From assembly GCA_905373475.1 (NCBI GenBank), contig CAJPTC010000004.1:35560-99559 (forward strand): DNA of 64,000 nt, written 5' to 3'. Under the pieces are notes generated by a model. The model was given only the letters and a program-made list of their open reading frames with translations. It was not told the origin of the DNA and did not search any database. A program made the position numbers and the translations under genes. How positions within the stretch are numbered: the first letter of the stretch is position 1; each line of letters begins with the position of its first letter. Positions 1 to 9,229 of the stretch are shown here, piece after piece. The stretch is from Bacteroidia bacterium. GTDB taxonomy: Bacteria > Bacteroidota > Bacteroidia > Bacteroidales > CAJPTX01.

Positions 1-656
1 CCATCCCCCGAACTGTGAATCGGAGTTCCTAGCGCTCCCGTAAAGTCAACACCCGAGTGAAACTTCCCTCGATGATTGAAGGGATCGCTCCGATACCCGA
101 AGCTTGAAGACATGCGCGTTAATTGGCGCACCGATACGGGTTGTATGGCGGGGATGCAATGCATCAACCGTTCCTTTTCGTGAGCCAGTTTGGTCACCTC
201 ATCGAATGAACGAGACTGGATGTAAGCACGCCACGAAAGTGCATCAATGTCAAGTGCCAAATCGCGGAGGTCTTCCCCACCTTCTATGGCAGTAAGCGAG
301 GCATAAGGGAAAGCCCCCCCCGTACCGCCCTGCCGAACTGAAGAAGGAATACTATCTGCTTCAAAAATGGTACGATAAAGGAAATTATCACGTTTTTCAA
401 TACGCGCTAACTGCCGCATCGAACTCTCCACCTGCGTTTGTAACATGTTTATCTGCGTATGCAGATCATTCCCCGTTCGGGTTAGCACTTGAGTACGGGG
501 TGTATTAAAAAACTGGGTGTAAAAGAGCATTGACCCTACACCCACCGCGCTACAGAATAGAACAAAGACACCAGTGCGTATTATACGCCGACCAGGAGTG
601 AGGATTCGCTGTTCGAACTGAAGCGTTTCGGGGTTAAAATGAAATTTTTTCGCCAT
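1..656 (-). CDS. M23 family metallopeptidase, 3' end cut by window edge
   Basis: The gene reads leftward from an ATG at 656 and leaves the window, so only about 218 codons are seen. The protein has a basic N-terminus, one membrane segment at about residues 29-49, a probable helical/coiled stretch near 60-85, and then the start of an M23 peptidase domain near residues 185-218 (SSFGYRSDPF, then KFHSGVDF, which holds the first zinc-ligand pair H..D). M23 enzymes cut peptidoglycan cross-bridges; one membrane anchor plus helical stalk is the usual layout of periplasmic cell-shape or division endopeptidases. The second half of the active site (HxH) lies outside the window, so activity cannot be judged. 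A promoter -7 element lies about 80 bp upstream. Confidence 0.85.
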   Translation of the reverse strand, partial: MAKKFHFNPETLQFEQRILTPGRRIIRTGVFVLFCSAVGVGSMLFYTQFFNTPRTQVLTRTGNDLHTQINMLQTQVESSMRQLARIEKRDNFLYRTIFEADSIPSSVRQGGTGGAFPYASLTAIEGGEDLRDLALDIDALSWRAYIQSRSFDEVTKLAHEKERLMHCIPAIQPVSVRQLTRMSSSFGYRSDPFNHRGKFHSGVDFTGALGTPIHSSGD

Positions 657-733
657 CTATTTCTTGTTATAGCGCATTAGAGTAGGTACAGTACGCCGCT
701 GCTTTCTGCTCCTGTTACGAACAGATCTAACAG

Positions 734-741
734 CAAAGTTA
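734..741 (-). promoter_or_regulatory. Putative -7 element for the M23 peptidase gene
   Basis: Reads TAACTTTG on the minus strand, matching the Bacteroidetes TAnnTTTG element, about 78 bp upstream of the ATG at 656. No TTG was found at the -33 position. The rest of 657-949 is AT-rich and shows no coding potential. Confidence 0.35.
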
Positions 742-949
742 TCAAAATATTTTATCCTACGAAATCTCGAATAGAAGATTAGTAAGGAATTGATGCAGAC
801 CCCAACTGTATAACACAGCACTTCATTGCATACATTAAAAGAATAACAAACAATTATTTAACAACGAATTATATAATAGAAGGATAATAGTAATAGCAAC
901 AATCCTATTAACAATAACAACCTTTTCGTTGCATGTACAACAGCCACCT

Positions 950-1366
950 TTATTCCAATATCATCAAAATGCTACCCGACGCTATCAAGATGGCGCCGAG
1001 CACTACTTTCAGGTTAGGCTGTTCGTGCAAGAAAAGGAAGGCAAGGAGTATCGTGATAACAACACTTAATTTGTCAATTGGAGCCACACGCGAAACGCTT
1101 CCCAGTTGGATTGCCTTGAAATAAAACAACCACGACAACCCAGTGGACACACCTGACAGGCTAAGGAACAGCCAAGTGTTGCGACTTACCTCTTTCACCT
1201 CGCTGAGATGCGTGCCAAAAAGGACAATACCCCACGTAAGCACAAGAATAACGGTGGTACGAATAGCTGTCGCAAGGTTAGAATCAATGTCCCTAACACC
1301 AACTTTGGCACAGATTGCTGTTAATGCCGCAAAGAATGCAGACAGTATAGCATAGAGTTTCCACAT
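950..1366 (-). CDS. Small EamA/DMT family transporter
   Basis: A 138-residue hydrophobic protein with about five membrane segments, matching a single EamA repeat rather than the usual double (~300 aa, ten segments). Short one-repeat members of the drug/metabolite transporter superfamily are known and probably work as dimers. Features seen are the N-terminal YAILSAFFAALTAICAKVG segment and the conserved end of the repeat (FLHEQPNLKVVLGAILIASG). Substrate is unknown. It stands alone between the M23 gene and the rho leader. It reads as intact, with start ATG at 1366 and stop at 950. Confidence 0.8.
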   Translation of the reverse strand: MWKLYAILSAFFAALTAICAKVGVRDIDSNLATAIRTTVILVLTWGIVLFGTHLSEVKEVSRNTWLFLSLSGVSTGLSWLFYFKAIQLGSVSRVAPIDKLSVVITILLAFLFLHEQPNLKVVLGAILIASGSILMILE

Positions 1367-1897
1367 GTTTCTTTTTGGTTTTATAAGGTCTCCGCAGCGA
1401 AGAGCTTACCTTGCGCACAATATGTATATGCAGTTTTGTCGGAGATTATTAAGAAACTTACTCATTGTTACATAGAGGATATAAAATATATGATTGTTTT
1501 GCAGGGTCAAAGAAACGAAAAATAATCGTTTTCTAATCGGCGATATTGCTTGCCGACTTTATCCTGTCCCTCCCCTTGCTAATGACGCACTAACCGCTTT
1601 GCATCATTCTTAATTTTCGTTTTACTTCGTACCTAAACCTCGTACCCAAATTTCACATCCGCTCTCCGCGCAAGAGCCGTTGGCTTAGTGTAAAACTTTT
1701 GATACATTTGCACTGAAACTTTTGCACAATCTAGAAAGGCAATAGCCACACGCGGTCATTAAGCGTTTAGGATAGGATAGCGAGTCGCGCATCCGCTTTT
1801 GTGTACTTCCCTCTATACTTCAAACGAACGTCGCGCAGTACTATGCCACCACTGTTTGTGCTAAGAGCCAAATCCGATTTGTTAACTAAAATTTTAG
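1367..1897. other. Intergenic region between the EamA gene and rho
   Basis: A divergent 531 bp spacer. It holds the rho promoter at 1680-1710 and a motif, cgtacctaaa, that also occurs near 9720; related strings are at 30810 and 34650. No coding potential or RNA gene was seen. The transcribed rho leader would be about 180 nt, unusually long for this window, where most leaders are 5-40 nt. Rho genes of other bacteria often have long autoregulated leaders, so this stretch may carry Rho-binding sequence. Confidence 0.5.
1680..1710 (+). promoter_or_regulatory. rho promoter (TTG-N20-TACATTTG)
   Basis: TTG at 1680-1682 and TACATTTG at 1703-1710, separated by 20 bp, match the Bacteroidetes housekeeping consensus TTG-N19-21-TAnnTTTG. 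It points toward rho, 188 bp downstream. Confidence 0.7.
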
Positions 1898-3820
1898 ATG
1901 TACGATATTCATGAACTAGAAGCAATGCTTCTTTTGGACTTACGCGTGATCGCTAAAGCTATGAACCTTCGACGCGTAGAAGCATTTAAGAAGAAGGATT
2001 TAATATACGCGATGCTCGACCGCCAGTCCGAGCTCCCACCTGCCGAGATACAACGAATTAGAACGGAGTTTGCACACTTAAAGCCGACGGCAACAAACGA
2101 GACAGAGACAACCTCGGGAACAGCAACAGAGCGTTCAGAACAGCCCGCCTTTACCCCAGTCCGACGCGGACGTAAACCCTTAGCACAGCGCCCCAACCCT
2201 CCAACACCCCAACAGCCCAATCTCCTGCCTCGTACAGCACCGTTCTCGCCCAATCCGAACGAGAATCGGCAACACAATAACAACGGCATCAATAACAACA
2301 ATCGCCCCGAAGCATTAAACAACGCTCGGCATACCGTTCCGCCAACACCTGTGCAACGCCCTGCGCAACCAGTCTCCAAATTTCAACACACTCCTCAGAC
2401 GGCGCAACACCAGCCAAACCGTATTCCTACAACCGAAACGCCTCAGAAGTCCAATTTCCCCTCTTCACAGCTCGTAACTAATTCTCAGACTCCTAGTACC
2501 AAAAATAACGAAGTGCAAAAAGCACACTTGCCGCTCGCTCCTACCTCATCACAGACGCTTGTGCCAACACAAACACCACACCCTACCCCACTCCAGAGTT
2601 TTCAACCTAAGAAAAAGGAGAAATTGCCACAAAACCAGTCTCCTTCGGTAATAGAAAACAAAAAGACAGAACCTCAAGTAGAATTTGAGGGGATAGTGGA
2701 AACAACAGGCGTGCTTGAAATTCTCAACGAAGGGCAAGCCTACCTACGTTCTGCCGATTTCAATTATTTGCCGTCGCCCGACGACGTACAAGTAGCAGCT
2801 AACCAAGTAAAGCAATGGGGGCTGAAGAATGGCGATACGGTACAGTGTACTATCCGCCCACCACGAGATAACGAAAAGAACTTTGTGCTACAGAAAGTTT
2901 TGAAAATAAACGGCTATTCGCCCGACCGAATCCGCGATCGTGCAGGCTTTGACTTCTTAACACCACTCTCTCCCACCGAAAAGTTCACATTGCTCGGTGC
3001 TCGGTCTAACAGCCTTTCAATGCGCATCGTAGACCTCTTTGCTCCTATCGGAAAAGGACAGCGCGGTCTGATTGTAGCACAACCGAAAACGGGTAAAACA
3101 ATCCTCCTGAAAGAGATAGCGAATGCCATTTCTGCCAACCATCCAGAGGTATACCTTATCGTGCTACTGATAGACGAGCGCCCCGAAGAGGTAACCGACA
3201 TGCAACGTAGTGTAAAAGCCGAGGTGATTAGTTCCACTTTCGACGAGCCTGCGGAACGCCACGTGCGAGTATCCAATATGGTGCTAGAAAAGGCCAAACG
3301 GTTAGTAGAATGTGGGCACGACGTAGTCATTCTTCTAGATTCCATAACGCGCCTTGCACGTGCTTACAACACCGTTGCACCTGCGTCTGGTAAAGTACTA
3401 ACAGGAGGCGTAGATGCCAATGCCTTACAGAAGCCTAAACGGTTCTTTGGGGCGGCACGGAACATTGAAGAGGGGGGCTCGCTCACCATCTTGGCAACAG
3501 CGCTTACCGAGACGGGGTCAAAGATGGATGATGTGATTTTTGAAGAGTTCAAGGGAACAGGGAATATGGAACTACAGCTTGACCGAAAACTGGCCAACAA
3601 GCGTATTTTCCCCGCGGTTGATATTACAGCCTCCAGCACACGTCGCGACGACCTCCTACTTGACAAAATGACTTTAGGGCGTGTTTGGATTTTACGCAAC
3701 ATACTTTCGGAACTCACATCGCCCGAAGCAATGCAATTTATACGCGATAAGATGGAAGGCACTGCAGACAATCAGGAATTCTTGCTTTCCATGCAAAATA
3801 ACGGACGCCGCATTAACTAA
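1898..3820 (+). CDS. rho: Transcription termination factor Rho with long disordered insertion
   Basis: A 640-residue Rho, against about 419 in E. coli. Residues 1-50 form the Rho N-terminal helical domain. Residues ~62-260 are a low-complexity insertion rich in P, Q, N and T. The RNA-binding OB fold starts at about 262 (FEGIVETTGVLEI). The RecA-type motor follows with Walker A PKTGKT (K400), LIDERPEEV, Walker B VILLDSITRLARAYN and the C-terminal GTGNMEL and RRIFP-like region (KRIFPAVD). Rho is the hexameric RNA helicase that ends transcription of untranslated RNA. Long insertions are known in Bacteroidetes Rho proteins and in Bacteroides thetaiotaomicron the disordered region drives phase separation. 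The gene is monocistronic, followed by a strong hairpin. Confidence 0.97.
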   Translation: MYDIHELEAMLLLDLRVIAKAMNLRRVEAFKKKDLIYAMLDRQSELPPAEIQRIRTEFAHLKPTATNETETTSGTATERSEQPAFTPVRRGRKPLAQRPNPPTPQQPNLLPRTAPFSPNPNENRQHNNNGINNNNRPEALNNARHTVPPTPVQRPAQPVSKFQHTPQTAQHQPNRIPTTETPQKSNFPSSQLVTNSQTPSTKNNEVQKAHLPLAPTSSQTLVPTQTPHPTPLQSFQPKKKEKLPQNQSPSVIENKKTEPQVEFEGIVETTGVLEILNEGQAYLRSADFNYLPSPDDVQVAANQVKQWGLKNGDTVQCTIRPPRDNEKNFVLQKVLKINGYSPDRIRDRAGFDFLTPLSPTEKFTLLGARSNSLSMRIVDLFAPIGKGQRGLIVAQPKTGKTILLKEIANAISANHPEVYLIVLLIDERPEEVTDMQRSVKAEVISSTFDEPAERHVRVSNMVLEKAKRLVECGHDVVILLDSITRLARAYNTVAPASGKVLTGGVDANALQKPKRFFGAARNIEEGGSLTILATALTETGSKMDDVIFEEFKGTGNMELQLDRKLANKRIFPAVDITASSTRRDDLLLDKMTLGRVWILRNILSELTSPEAMQFIRDKMEGTADNQEFLLSMQNNGRRIN

Positions 3821-3840
3821 CCCAAAAGGTATCAGAACAA

Positions 3841-3871
3841 AAAACGCGTAGACTCCTCTACGCGTTTTTTT
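3841..3871. terminator. Bidirectional intrinsic terminator between rho and lpxD
   Basis: A perfect 11 bp stem (AAAACGCGTAG / CTACGCGTTTT) with a 6-nt loop, followed by seven T on the plus strand and preceded by a run of A that gives T on the minus strand. It serves rho (+) and the convergent lpxD (-). Confidence 0.9.
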
Positions 3872-3914
3872 ATTTCTCAATATCTAAGTTTCTCGGTCTT
3901 GTACTGTGAGCAAA

Positions 3915-5000
3915 CTAGTTTTCGTTCTTACTATCCGCTCCATTCGCTTGTTTTGTGCTTTCAAAATCAGCACGCAGCCGATCTAGCTCACTACGCAAAC
4001 GAGTCAATTCATCGCTAAATTCGGGGAAACGGCGGAATAGTACCGAACTTTTATAGAACTCGTGTACTGGCATTGCGGGTGTTCCCATTAAGGGATCTTT
4101 GGCGCTACGCACTGAATTAGAAATACCAGACTGCGCACCTATCTGAACACCATCGGCAATTTCTATATGCCCTACTAACCCCACTTGCCCGCCAAACATA
4201 CAATTGCGCCCTACCCTAGTAGAGCCAGCAACGCCCGACTGAGCCGCCATTACCGTGTTCGCACCTACCTCTACGTTGTGCGCAATCTGTACTAGATTGT
4301 CTAGTTTTACATTGTCGTGGATGCGCGTAGCGCCCGATGCAGCTCGGTCAATCGTGGTATTCGCACCAATCTCACAATCGTTCCCGACAATAACATTCCC
4401 AATTTGCGGGATCTTTATAAAACGCCCATCCGAGTCCTGTGCAAAGCCGAAGCCATCACTCCCTATCACTGCACCCGCATGAACAATGCATCGTTCGCCA
4501 ACTTCGCACTTCGCATAAATCTTTACACCAGCATAAAGTATGGTTTGTGACTTGATGCGCGTCATGTCTCCCACATAGACGTGCGGATAAATCTGCACCT
4601 CATCCTCTATTATTGCCCCGTCGCCTATGTAAGCATAAGGACCAATATAGACATCGCGCCCCACTGTAGCCGACTCTTCGACAATTGCTGTGGGATGAAT
4701 ACCCTTCTTTTTCGGTCGTTGCGACTCAATGTAGGTTAAGAGTTTGGCAAGAGCCCCGTAGGAATCGTCCACACGGACAAGGGTTGCCTTTACGGGCTGT
4801 TTTAGCTTGAGATCCCGATTTACTAGTACCACACTAGCCCCCGTTGTATACAGGTAGTGTTCATACTTCGGATTGGATAAAAAGGAGAGGTCGCCCTCTA
4901 CTCCATCTTCTATTTTAGCAAACTCAGCAACGCGCACAGAGGAGTCACCCTCCACATCGCCTCCGAGATAGGCCGCAATCATTGCCGCTGTTAATTCCAT
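3915..5000 (-). CDS. lpxD: UDP-3-O-acylglucosamine N-acyltransferase LpxD
   Basis: A 361-residue LpxD. It adds the N-linked acyl chain from acyl-ACP to UDP-3-O-acyl-glucosamine, the third step of lipid A synthesis, in the cytoplasm. Residues 1-100 are the uridine-binding domain (DLSFLSNPKYEHYLYTT), residues ~105-320 are left-handed hexapeptide repeats, and the catalytic histidine sits in QIAHNVEVG (H241). The C-terminus carries a helix and a charged tail. In many Bacteroidetes lpxD is followed by lpxC-fabZ and lpxA; here it is alone, with a terminator behind it and a broken hsdS upstream. A -7 element lies 47 bp upstream. Confidence 0.95.
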   Translation of the reverse strand: MELTAAMIAAYLGGDVEGDSSVRVAEFAKIEDGVEGDLSFLSNPKYEHYLYTTGASVVLVNRDLKLKQPVKATLVRVDDSYGALAKLLTYIESQRPKKKGIHPTAIVEESATVGRDVYIGPYAYIGDGAIIEDEVQIYPHVYVGDMTRIKSQTILYAGVKIYAKCEVGERCIVHAGAVIGSDGFGFAQDSDGRFIKIPQIGNVIVGNDCEIGANTTIDRAASGATRIHDNVKLDNLVQIAHNVEVGANTVMAAQSGVAGSTRVGRNCMFGGQVGLVGHIEIADGVQIGAQSGISNSVRSAKDPLMGTPAMPVHEFYKSSVLFRRFPEFSDELTRLRSELDRLRADFESTKQANGADSKNEN

Positions 5001-5046
5001 CTGTACCAGCTTTTTTTATCTACGGTGTACCCTATCGCGCACACCG

Positions 5047-5054
5047 CAAAGGTA
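5047..5054 (-). promoter_or_regulatory. Putative -7 element for lpxD
   Basis: TACCTTTG on the minus strand, 47 bp upstream of the lpxD start. The same octamer occurs in front of purQ, the TPR gene and tRNA-Gly. No clear -33 TTG. Confidence 0.45.
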
Positions 5055-5126
5055 AGCAATTGTTTTGGTCAGACGCCATATTGCCACGGGCAACGCATAA
5101 TAATCACGGCCAAACCTATCGCTCTT

Positions 5127-5721
5127 TTACTCTAGGGCGTTAGGCGGAGCAGGAAATGTAAGCAATTGGTCGCGGTAGTATTCGTATTGTTTGTGGCGAA
5201 GGTCTATCTCGCGGGGCAATCCCTCACAGAGGGAATTTACTAGCGTATCGAACTTATCAAGAATGCCTACAATACGCTCCTGCTCGGATAGCGGAGGGAT
5301 GGGGATAAAAAAGCATGCTACATCTTTTGAATAAACGTGCGGAACACCACCACCTGTCTTCAACTCATGGATGCTATCTTGAATACTCTGAAGGTAATAA
5401 TAAGCGTAACGAGCTAGAAGTTGAGTTTCGTCTGTTTTAATAGAAAAAGCATCATTTACGAAAATAGGTTCATTCCAATACATTACAAAACCAGCATAAG
5501 CACCAGAACCTGCTATTGTAATAGTTTCTCCATCCCTATTAAATTGATTTATGTAGTATGCTGGGCGTTGTCCACCAGCTACAACTGGATATTTTCCAGC
5601 CATTGAGGTCTTTTTTGTTACAGAAGTTCCCCGCTTCAACTTAGCAACCTCCTCCCAGCCTCTTCCATTCCACCCTTTCACCTTGTAACAAGTCTTCTAC
5701 GAATTTCAGCATAGCAAACAA
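5127..5721 (-). pseudogene. Orphan, frameshifted type I restriction specificity subunit (hsdS) fragment
   Basis: The frame 5681-5127 (184 aa from a GTG) covers one target-recognition domain and the conserved region after it (IPIPPLSEQERIVGILDKFD, then LRHKQYEYYRDQLL). Upstream, another frame (from about 5721) encodes a typical HsdS opening: TELFAMLKFVEDLLQG, then VEWKRLG. The two frames meet at a purine run (minus strand CTGGGAGGAGG, 5648-5658), where a one-base net shift would give VEWKRLGE-VAKLKRG. So this is a half-size HsdS, with one recognition domain instead of two, broken near its start. No hsdM or hsdR is nearby. It may be a dead remnant or a silent recombination donor. Codon use is not obviously foreign. 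Confidence 0.8.
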
Positions 5722-5851
5722 TTCCGTTAGGCGGTACTAAGATAGAGAGAATCAGCTCCATTGGCACAAGTAAAATTGAAGTACACAGTACGACGAAAAT
5801 TGAAAATATTGAAAATCAACAGAATTACGCGCTTCTTACCTTGTACTTCGT

Positions 5852-5890
5852 ACCAAGAAAGAAGGAGGAACAGCTCTCGCTGCTCCTCCT
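5852..5890 (-). terminator. Intrinsic terminator after the tricorn-like gene
   Basis: On the minus strand a 12 bp stem with one G-U pair (AGGAGGAGCAGC / GCTGTTCCTCCT) and a GAGA loop is followed by an interrupted T tract (TCTTTCTT). It lies 28 bp past the stop codon at 5918. Confidence 0.6.
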
Positions 5891-5917
5891 CGTTTTTCTA
5901 TAGCAACACCTGTCGGG

Positions 5918-8900
5918 TTACTTCTTGTCGTATTTCTTATCTATCGTTGTCCAAGGACTTGTAGCTTTCACTGCATCGCAATCCTTGAGTAGCTCGGCTA
6001 CTGCACGCTCTATCTGCGAATCGTGTCCTTGTTCTAGGCGCAAATAATCCAACGCCACCTCTATATCTGGATGCAATTGCTGATTCTCTAGATAATTGTC
6101 GGTAGAATCTATATAACCTACTATCGGCACTCCAAAATATATACTGGGATCTATCTGCGTTTCCCACCACACAGAGGTCATAGTACCTGGTACGGGCATA
6201 CCTACCAACTTACCAATCCCGAGTGTTTTATAAACCCACGGCGTGCCATGCGCGTTGCTATAGTTAGCCTCCGACATCAGCATGATGCTCGGTTTCTTCC
6301 AACGTTTACGCGGTTGTTCCCCTACCCACTGCTCGCGGGGTACTTGGTCTAGATACTTCTTACCACTAAATAGCACCTCTATATCTTCGTGCAAGTGTCC
6401 GCCACCATTGTAGCGCGTATCAATTACCACGCCCTCGCGGTCGTTATACCGCCCAAATAGTTCGGAATAAATAGTGCGGAAACTCCCCGCGTTCATAGCG
6501 CGAATGTGCACATAACCTAGGCGACCGTTCGATAAGCTATCTACCTCGTGGCGACGTTGTTCTACCCAACGCTCGTACAAAATTTCTTGCAATGCACCCA
6601 ACGAAATAGGTTTCACTACTTCATTGACGCTCACGCCCCCGTGCGTGAAGGTAACACGTGTACGCTCCCCTGCTTTCTTGTTCAAAAGGCGAGGTAATTC
6701 GCCATAATTAGCCAACAATTCACCGTCAATGTGAGTGATCACATCGCCAGCACGGAGCTTAGAATCTGCCTGATCAAAGGGCGCTGTAGCTATTACCTCG
6801 GTTACTTTTACACCTTGCCCCTTAAAATCGCGATCGAAAAATACCCCAAGCGACGAGGTACTCCACGAATCGGCTTTTGCCACGTGCCGATACCCCGACC
6901 CAGTGTGCGATGCATTCAACTCGCCCAAAAGCTCAGAAAGCAGTTCAGAAAAATCGTAATTGTTGGTGATGTACGGTAAAAATTTTCCATAAGCCTCTTT
7001 GTAGAATTTCCAATCTACACCGTGAAGGTCAGAACGGTAGAACTTATCTACCACCTGCTGCCAAGCATGATTGAAAATATACTGACGCTCTTCTTTCTGT
7101 CGCCAATCAAACGGAGCATTGAAGCTTACTGTGGTCTGTTTTTCACCCTTCACTTCAATAGCCACCATCTTGCTACCCGCCACTACGAGCATATTTTCGC
7201 CCTTCTTGTCAAGCGCTATCGAACCTGCCCCCGCATTCAAGTCTAGTACCTTTTTCGTCTCTTTCTTACGCAGATCCGTTTTCCACAGGTTATACCGACC
7301 TTCAAAACTGCACAAATAGTAAAGGCTCTCGCCATCGGGTGTTACAACAGCATCGGAGAGGTCGGAGCTGTGGATCGTAAGACGAACAATGCGATCTTCC
7401 ACGCGGTTCAGATCTATCTTTAAGCTCTTTACCTCCTCTTTTTCGTCCTTTTTCTTATCCTTGTCGTCCTTCTTAGCATCCTTCTTGGCGTCGGCTTCTG
7501 TCTCCTTCAGCACCTCGTACTCGCTCTTTGTGAGGTTGAACTTGTCAAACGCTTCCTTGGTCGTAAAGAAGGCATAAACATCATTCTGAGCGCCCCAACT
7601 AGCATGGCTACGAAGCCCGTTCCGATCGCTAGTCCAGATAATCATATCGCCACCCATCATGAAACGAGGGTTCGTATCGGTGTACCCACTCAGGGTAAGA
7701 TTGGTGATAGGCGCGCCGCCTGCTGCACTAACCAGACCTATATCCGAATTGGGCCAACGATGCTTATCGTTAAACTGTAACACAAACCACTTACTATCGG
7801 GCGACCACTGAAAATTCATATCTCCGTCGGAGTACGAATAGTTTTTACTCCCATCCGTGATTTCGCGTACTGCTTTGGTTGCCAAATTGATAACCTTCAG
7901 CTTGGTACGATCTTCCAAAAAAGCAACTTCTTTCCCATCGGGCGAAAAAACTGGTTGGAACGTCTGTCGGTCGTTGGCAAGGAGTACTTCCTCTTTCACT
8001 TCCGTTGCCAATGAGAAGTACTTATCCTCTGGGCGTACTATTTTTGAGATGTAGAGATTCCAACTCCCGTTACGCTCACCAGCATAAACGAGCGAACGTC
8101 CGTCGGGCGAAAAGCTTACCGAGCGTTCCTGTTCTGGAGTGTTCGTTATGCGCTTCGTATCGTTGTACTTGGTAAAAGTTACATACACATCGCCACGCAC
8201 GACAAAAGCAACCTCTTTGCCATTTGGGGATATAGTTCCATCATCTGCGCCGCCGCGGAAAGTAAGTATCCGTTCCTCCATCTCGTCGTCAGGGCGTATT
8301 ACCTCCACCTTCAGCTTCTGGGGCGTGTTGCCCTTCGTCATGGTATAAATTTCGCCGTCGTACGAGAAGCAAAGCATCCCGTTATTTGCCACAGAAAGGG
8401 CACGTACTGGCAATTTCTCAAATTGAGTAATACGAATGGCATCGCCCCCATCTACAGGCTGTTCGTAAACGTTGAAAGAACCTCCATTCCGCTCACTCAA
8501 GAAATAAAAACTCTTACCGTCAGGCGCAAAACGCGGACACCGATCTTCGCCAGGACGCTTCATAATCGAAGTAAGAGCACGCGTGGCGGGCGTATACATC
8601 CAGATATCGCGACTGGCAGAACTCGTATGATGTTTACGGAACTCGTTTTCTACACTCGTGCGCTGTTCAAAAATAAAGCTCTTGCCATCGGGCGCATAGC
8701 TCACATTTTGTGCAGGCGCAGGTAGTAAGAGCTTCTCAGCCCCCCCATTGACCGATACGCGGTAGAGCGGATTATTCCAACGCCCTACAAAAGCTGCCGA
8801 AGTATTTGAACCAAGGTAGGAAGCGGCATACACAATGCTATCGCCATTGGGCGTAAACGACTGTGGGATCTCTGCCGCAGAGAGCAGCGTAATACGCCGC

Positions 8901-9211
8901 AAGTTTGTACCATCTGCATTGATGGTGAAAATATCGAAATTACCAAAGCGGTCACTGGCAAATGCAAGTTTATCGCCTTTCGGAGACCAAACTGGGTTCG
9001 CAGCATAGTCCTTGCCCGTGGTCAAAGCACGTGCCAGACCTCCGCTGGTAGGCACTACATAGAGTACCCCTTGATAAGAGAAGGCAACCTGTGTGCCATC
9101 AGGCGAAATGCGCGGAGTTACCAACCATTTCGGCGTATCGCCACTTGCATAGTTCACCCACCCGATTGCGCTCAAGAAGACGACTAATGCTAATTGTCTG
9201 AAAACGCTCAT
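5918..9211 (-). CDS. Tricorn-like S41 protease, secreted
   Basis: A 1097-residue protein with signal peptide (residues 1-24). Residues ~25-570 hold WD40/TolB-type propeller blades (repeated SPDGKEVAF motifs). A Lys/Asp/Glu-rich linker spans about 570-600, a second smaller propeller follows, then a PDZ domain at about 790-870 and the S41 catalytic core. The tricorn tetrad is all present: S768-H769 (LNASHTGSGY), nucleophile S985 (NYSNAHG) and E1042 (NYLENQQLHPD). Family members are large self-assembling proteases that cut peptides to short products; in Bacteroidetes they are exported, probably to the periplasm. It follows the PAS gene by 18 bp and is likely co-transcribed with it. A terminator follows. 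Confidence 0.9.
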   Translation of the reverse strand: MSVFRQLALVVFLSAIGWVNYASGDTPKWLVTPRISPDGTQVAFSYQGVLYVVPTSGGLARALTTGKDYAANPVWSPKGDKLAFASDRFGNFDIFTINADGTNLRRITLLSAAEIPQSFTPNGDSIVYAASYLGSNTSAAFVGRWNNPLYRVSVNGGAEKLLLPAPAQNVSYAPDGKSFIFEQRTSVENEFRKHHTSSASRDIWMYTPATRALTSIMKRPGEDRCPRFAPDGKSFYFLSERNGGSFNVYEQPVDGGDAIRITQFEKLPVRALSVANNGMLCFSYDGEIYTMTKGNTPQKLKVEVIRPDDEMEERILTFRGGADDGTISPNGKEVAFVVRGDVYVTFTKYNDTKRITNTPEQERSVSFSPDGRSLVYAGERNGSWNLYISKIVRPEDKYFSLATEVKEEVLLANDRQTFQPVFSPDGKEVAFLEDRTKLKVINLATKAVREITDGSKNYSYSDGDMNFQWSPDSKWFVLQFNDKHRWPNSDIGLVSAAGGAPITNLTLSGYTDTNPRFMMGGDMIIWTSDRNGLRSHASWGAQNDVYAFFTTKEAFDKFNLTKSEYEVLKETEADAKKDAKKDDKDKKKDEKEEVKSLKIDLNRVEDRIVRLTIHSSDLSDAVVTPDGESLYYLCSFEGRYNLWKTDLRKKETKKVLDLNAGAGSIALDKKGENMLVVAGSKMVAIEVKGEKQTTVSFNAPFDWRQKEERQYIFNHAWQQVVDKFYRSDLHGVDWKFYKEAYGKFLPYITNNYDFSELLSELLGELNASHTGSGYRHVAKADSWSTSSLGVFFDRDFKGQGVKVTEVIATAPFDQADSKLRAGDVITHIDGELLANYGELPRLLNKKAGERTRVTFTHGGVSVNEVVKPISLGALQEILYERWVEQRRHEVDSLSNGRLGYVHIRAMNAGSFRTIYSELFGRYNDREGVVIDTRYNGGGHLHEDIEVLFSGKKYLDQVPREQWVGEQPRKRWKKPSIMLMSEANYSNAHGTPWVYKTLGIGKLVGMPVPGTMTSVWWETQIDPSIYFGVPIVGYIDSTDNYLENQQLHPDIEVALDYLRLEQGHDSQIERAVAELLKDCDAVKATSPWTTIDKKYDKK

Positions 9212-9229
9212 GTTCCTTATTTTTATGTA

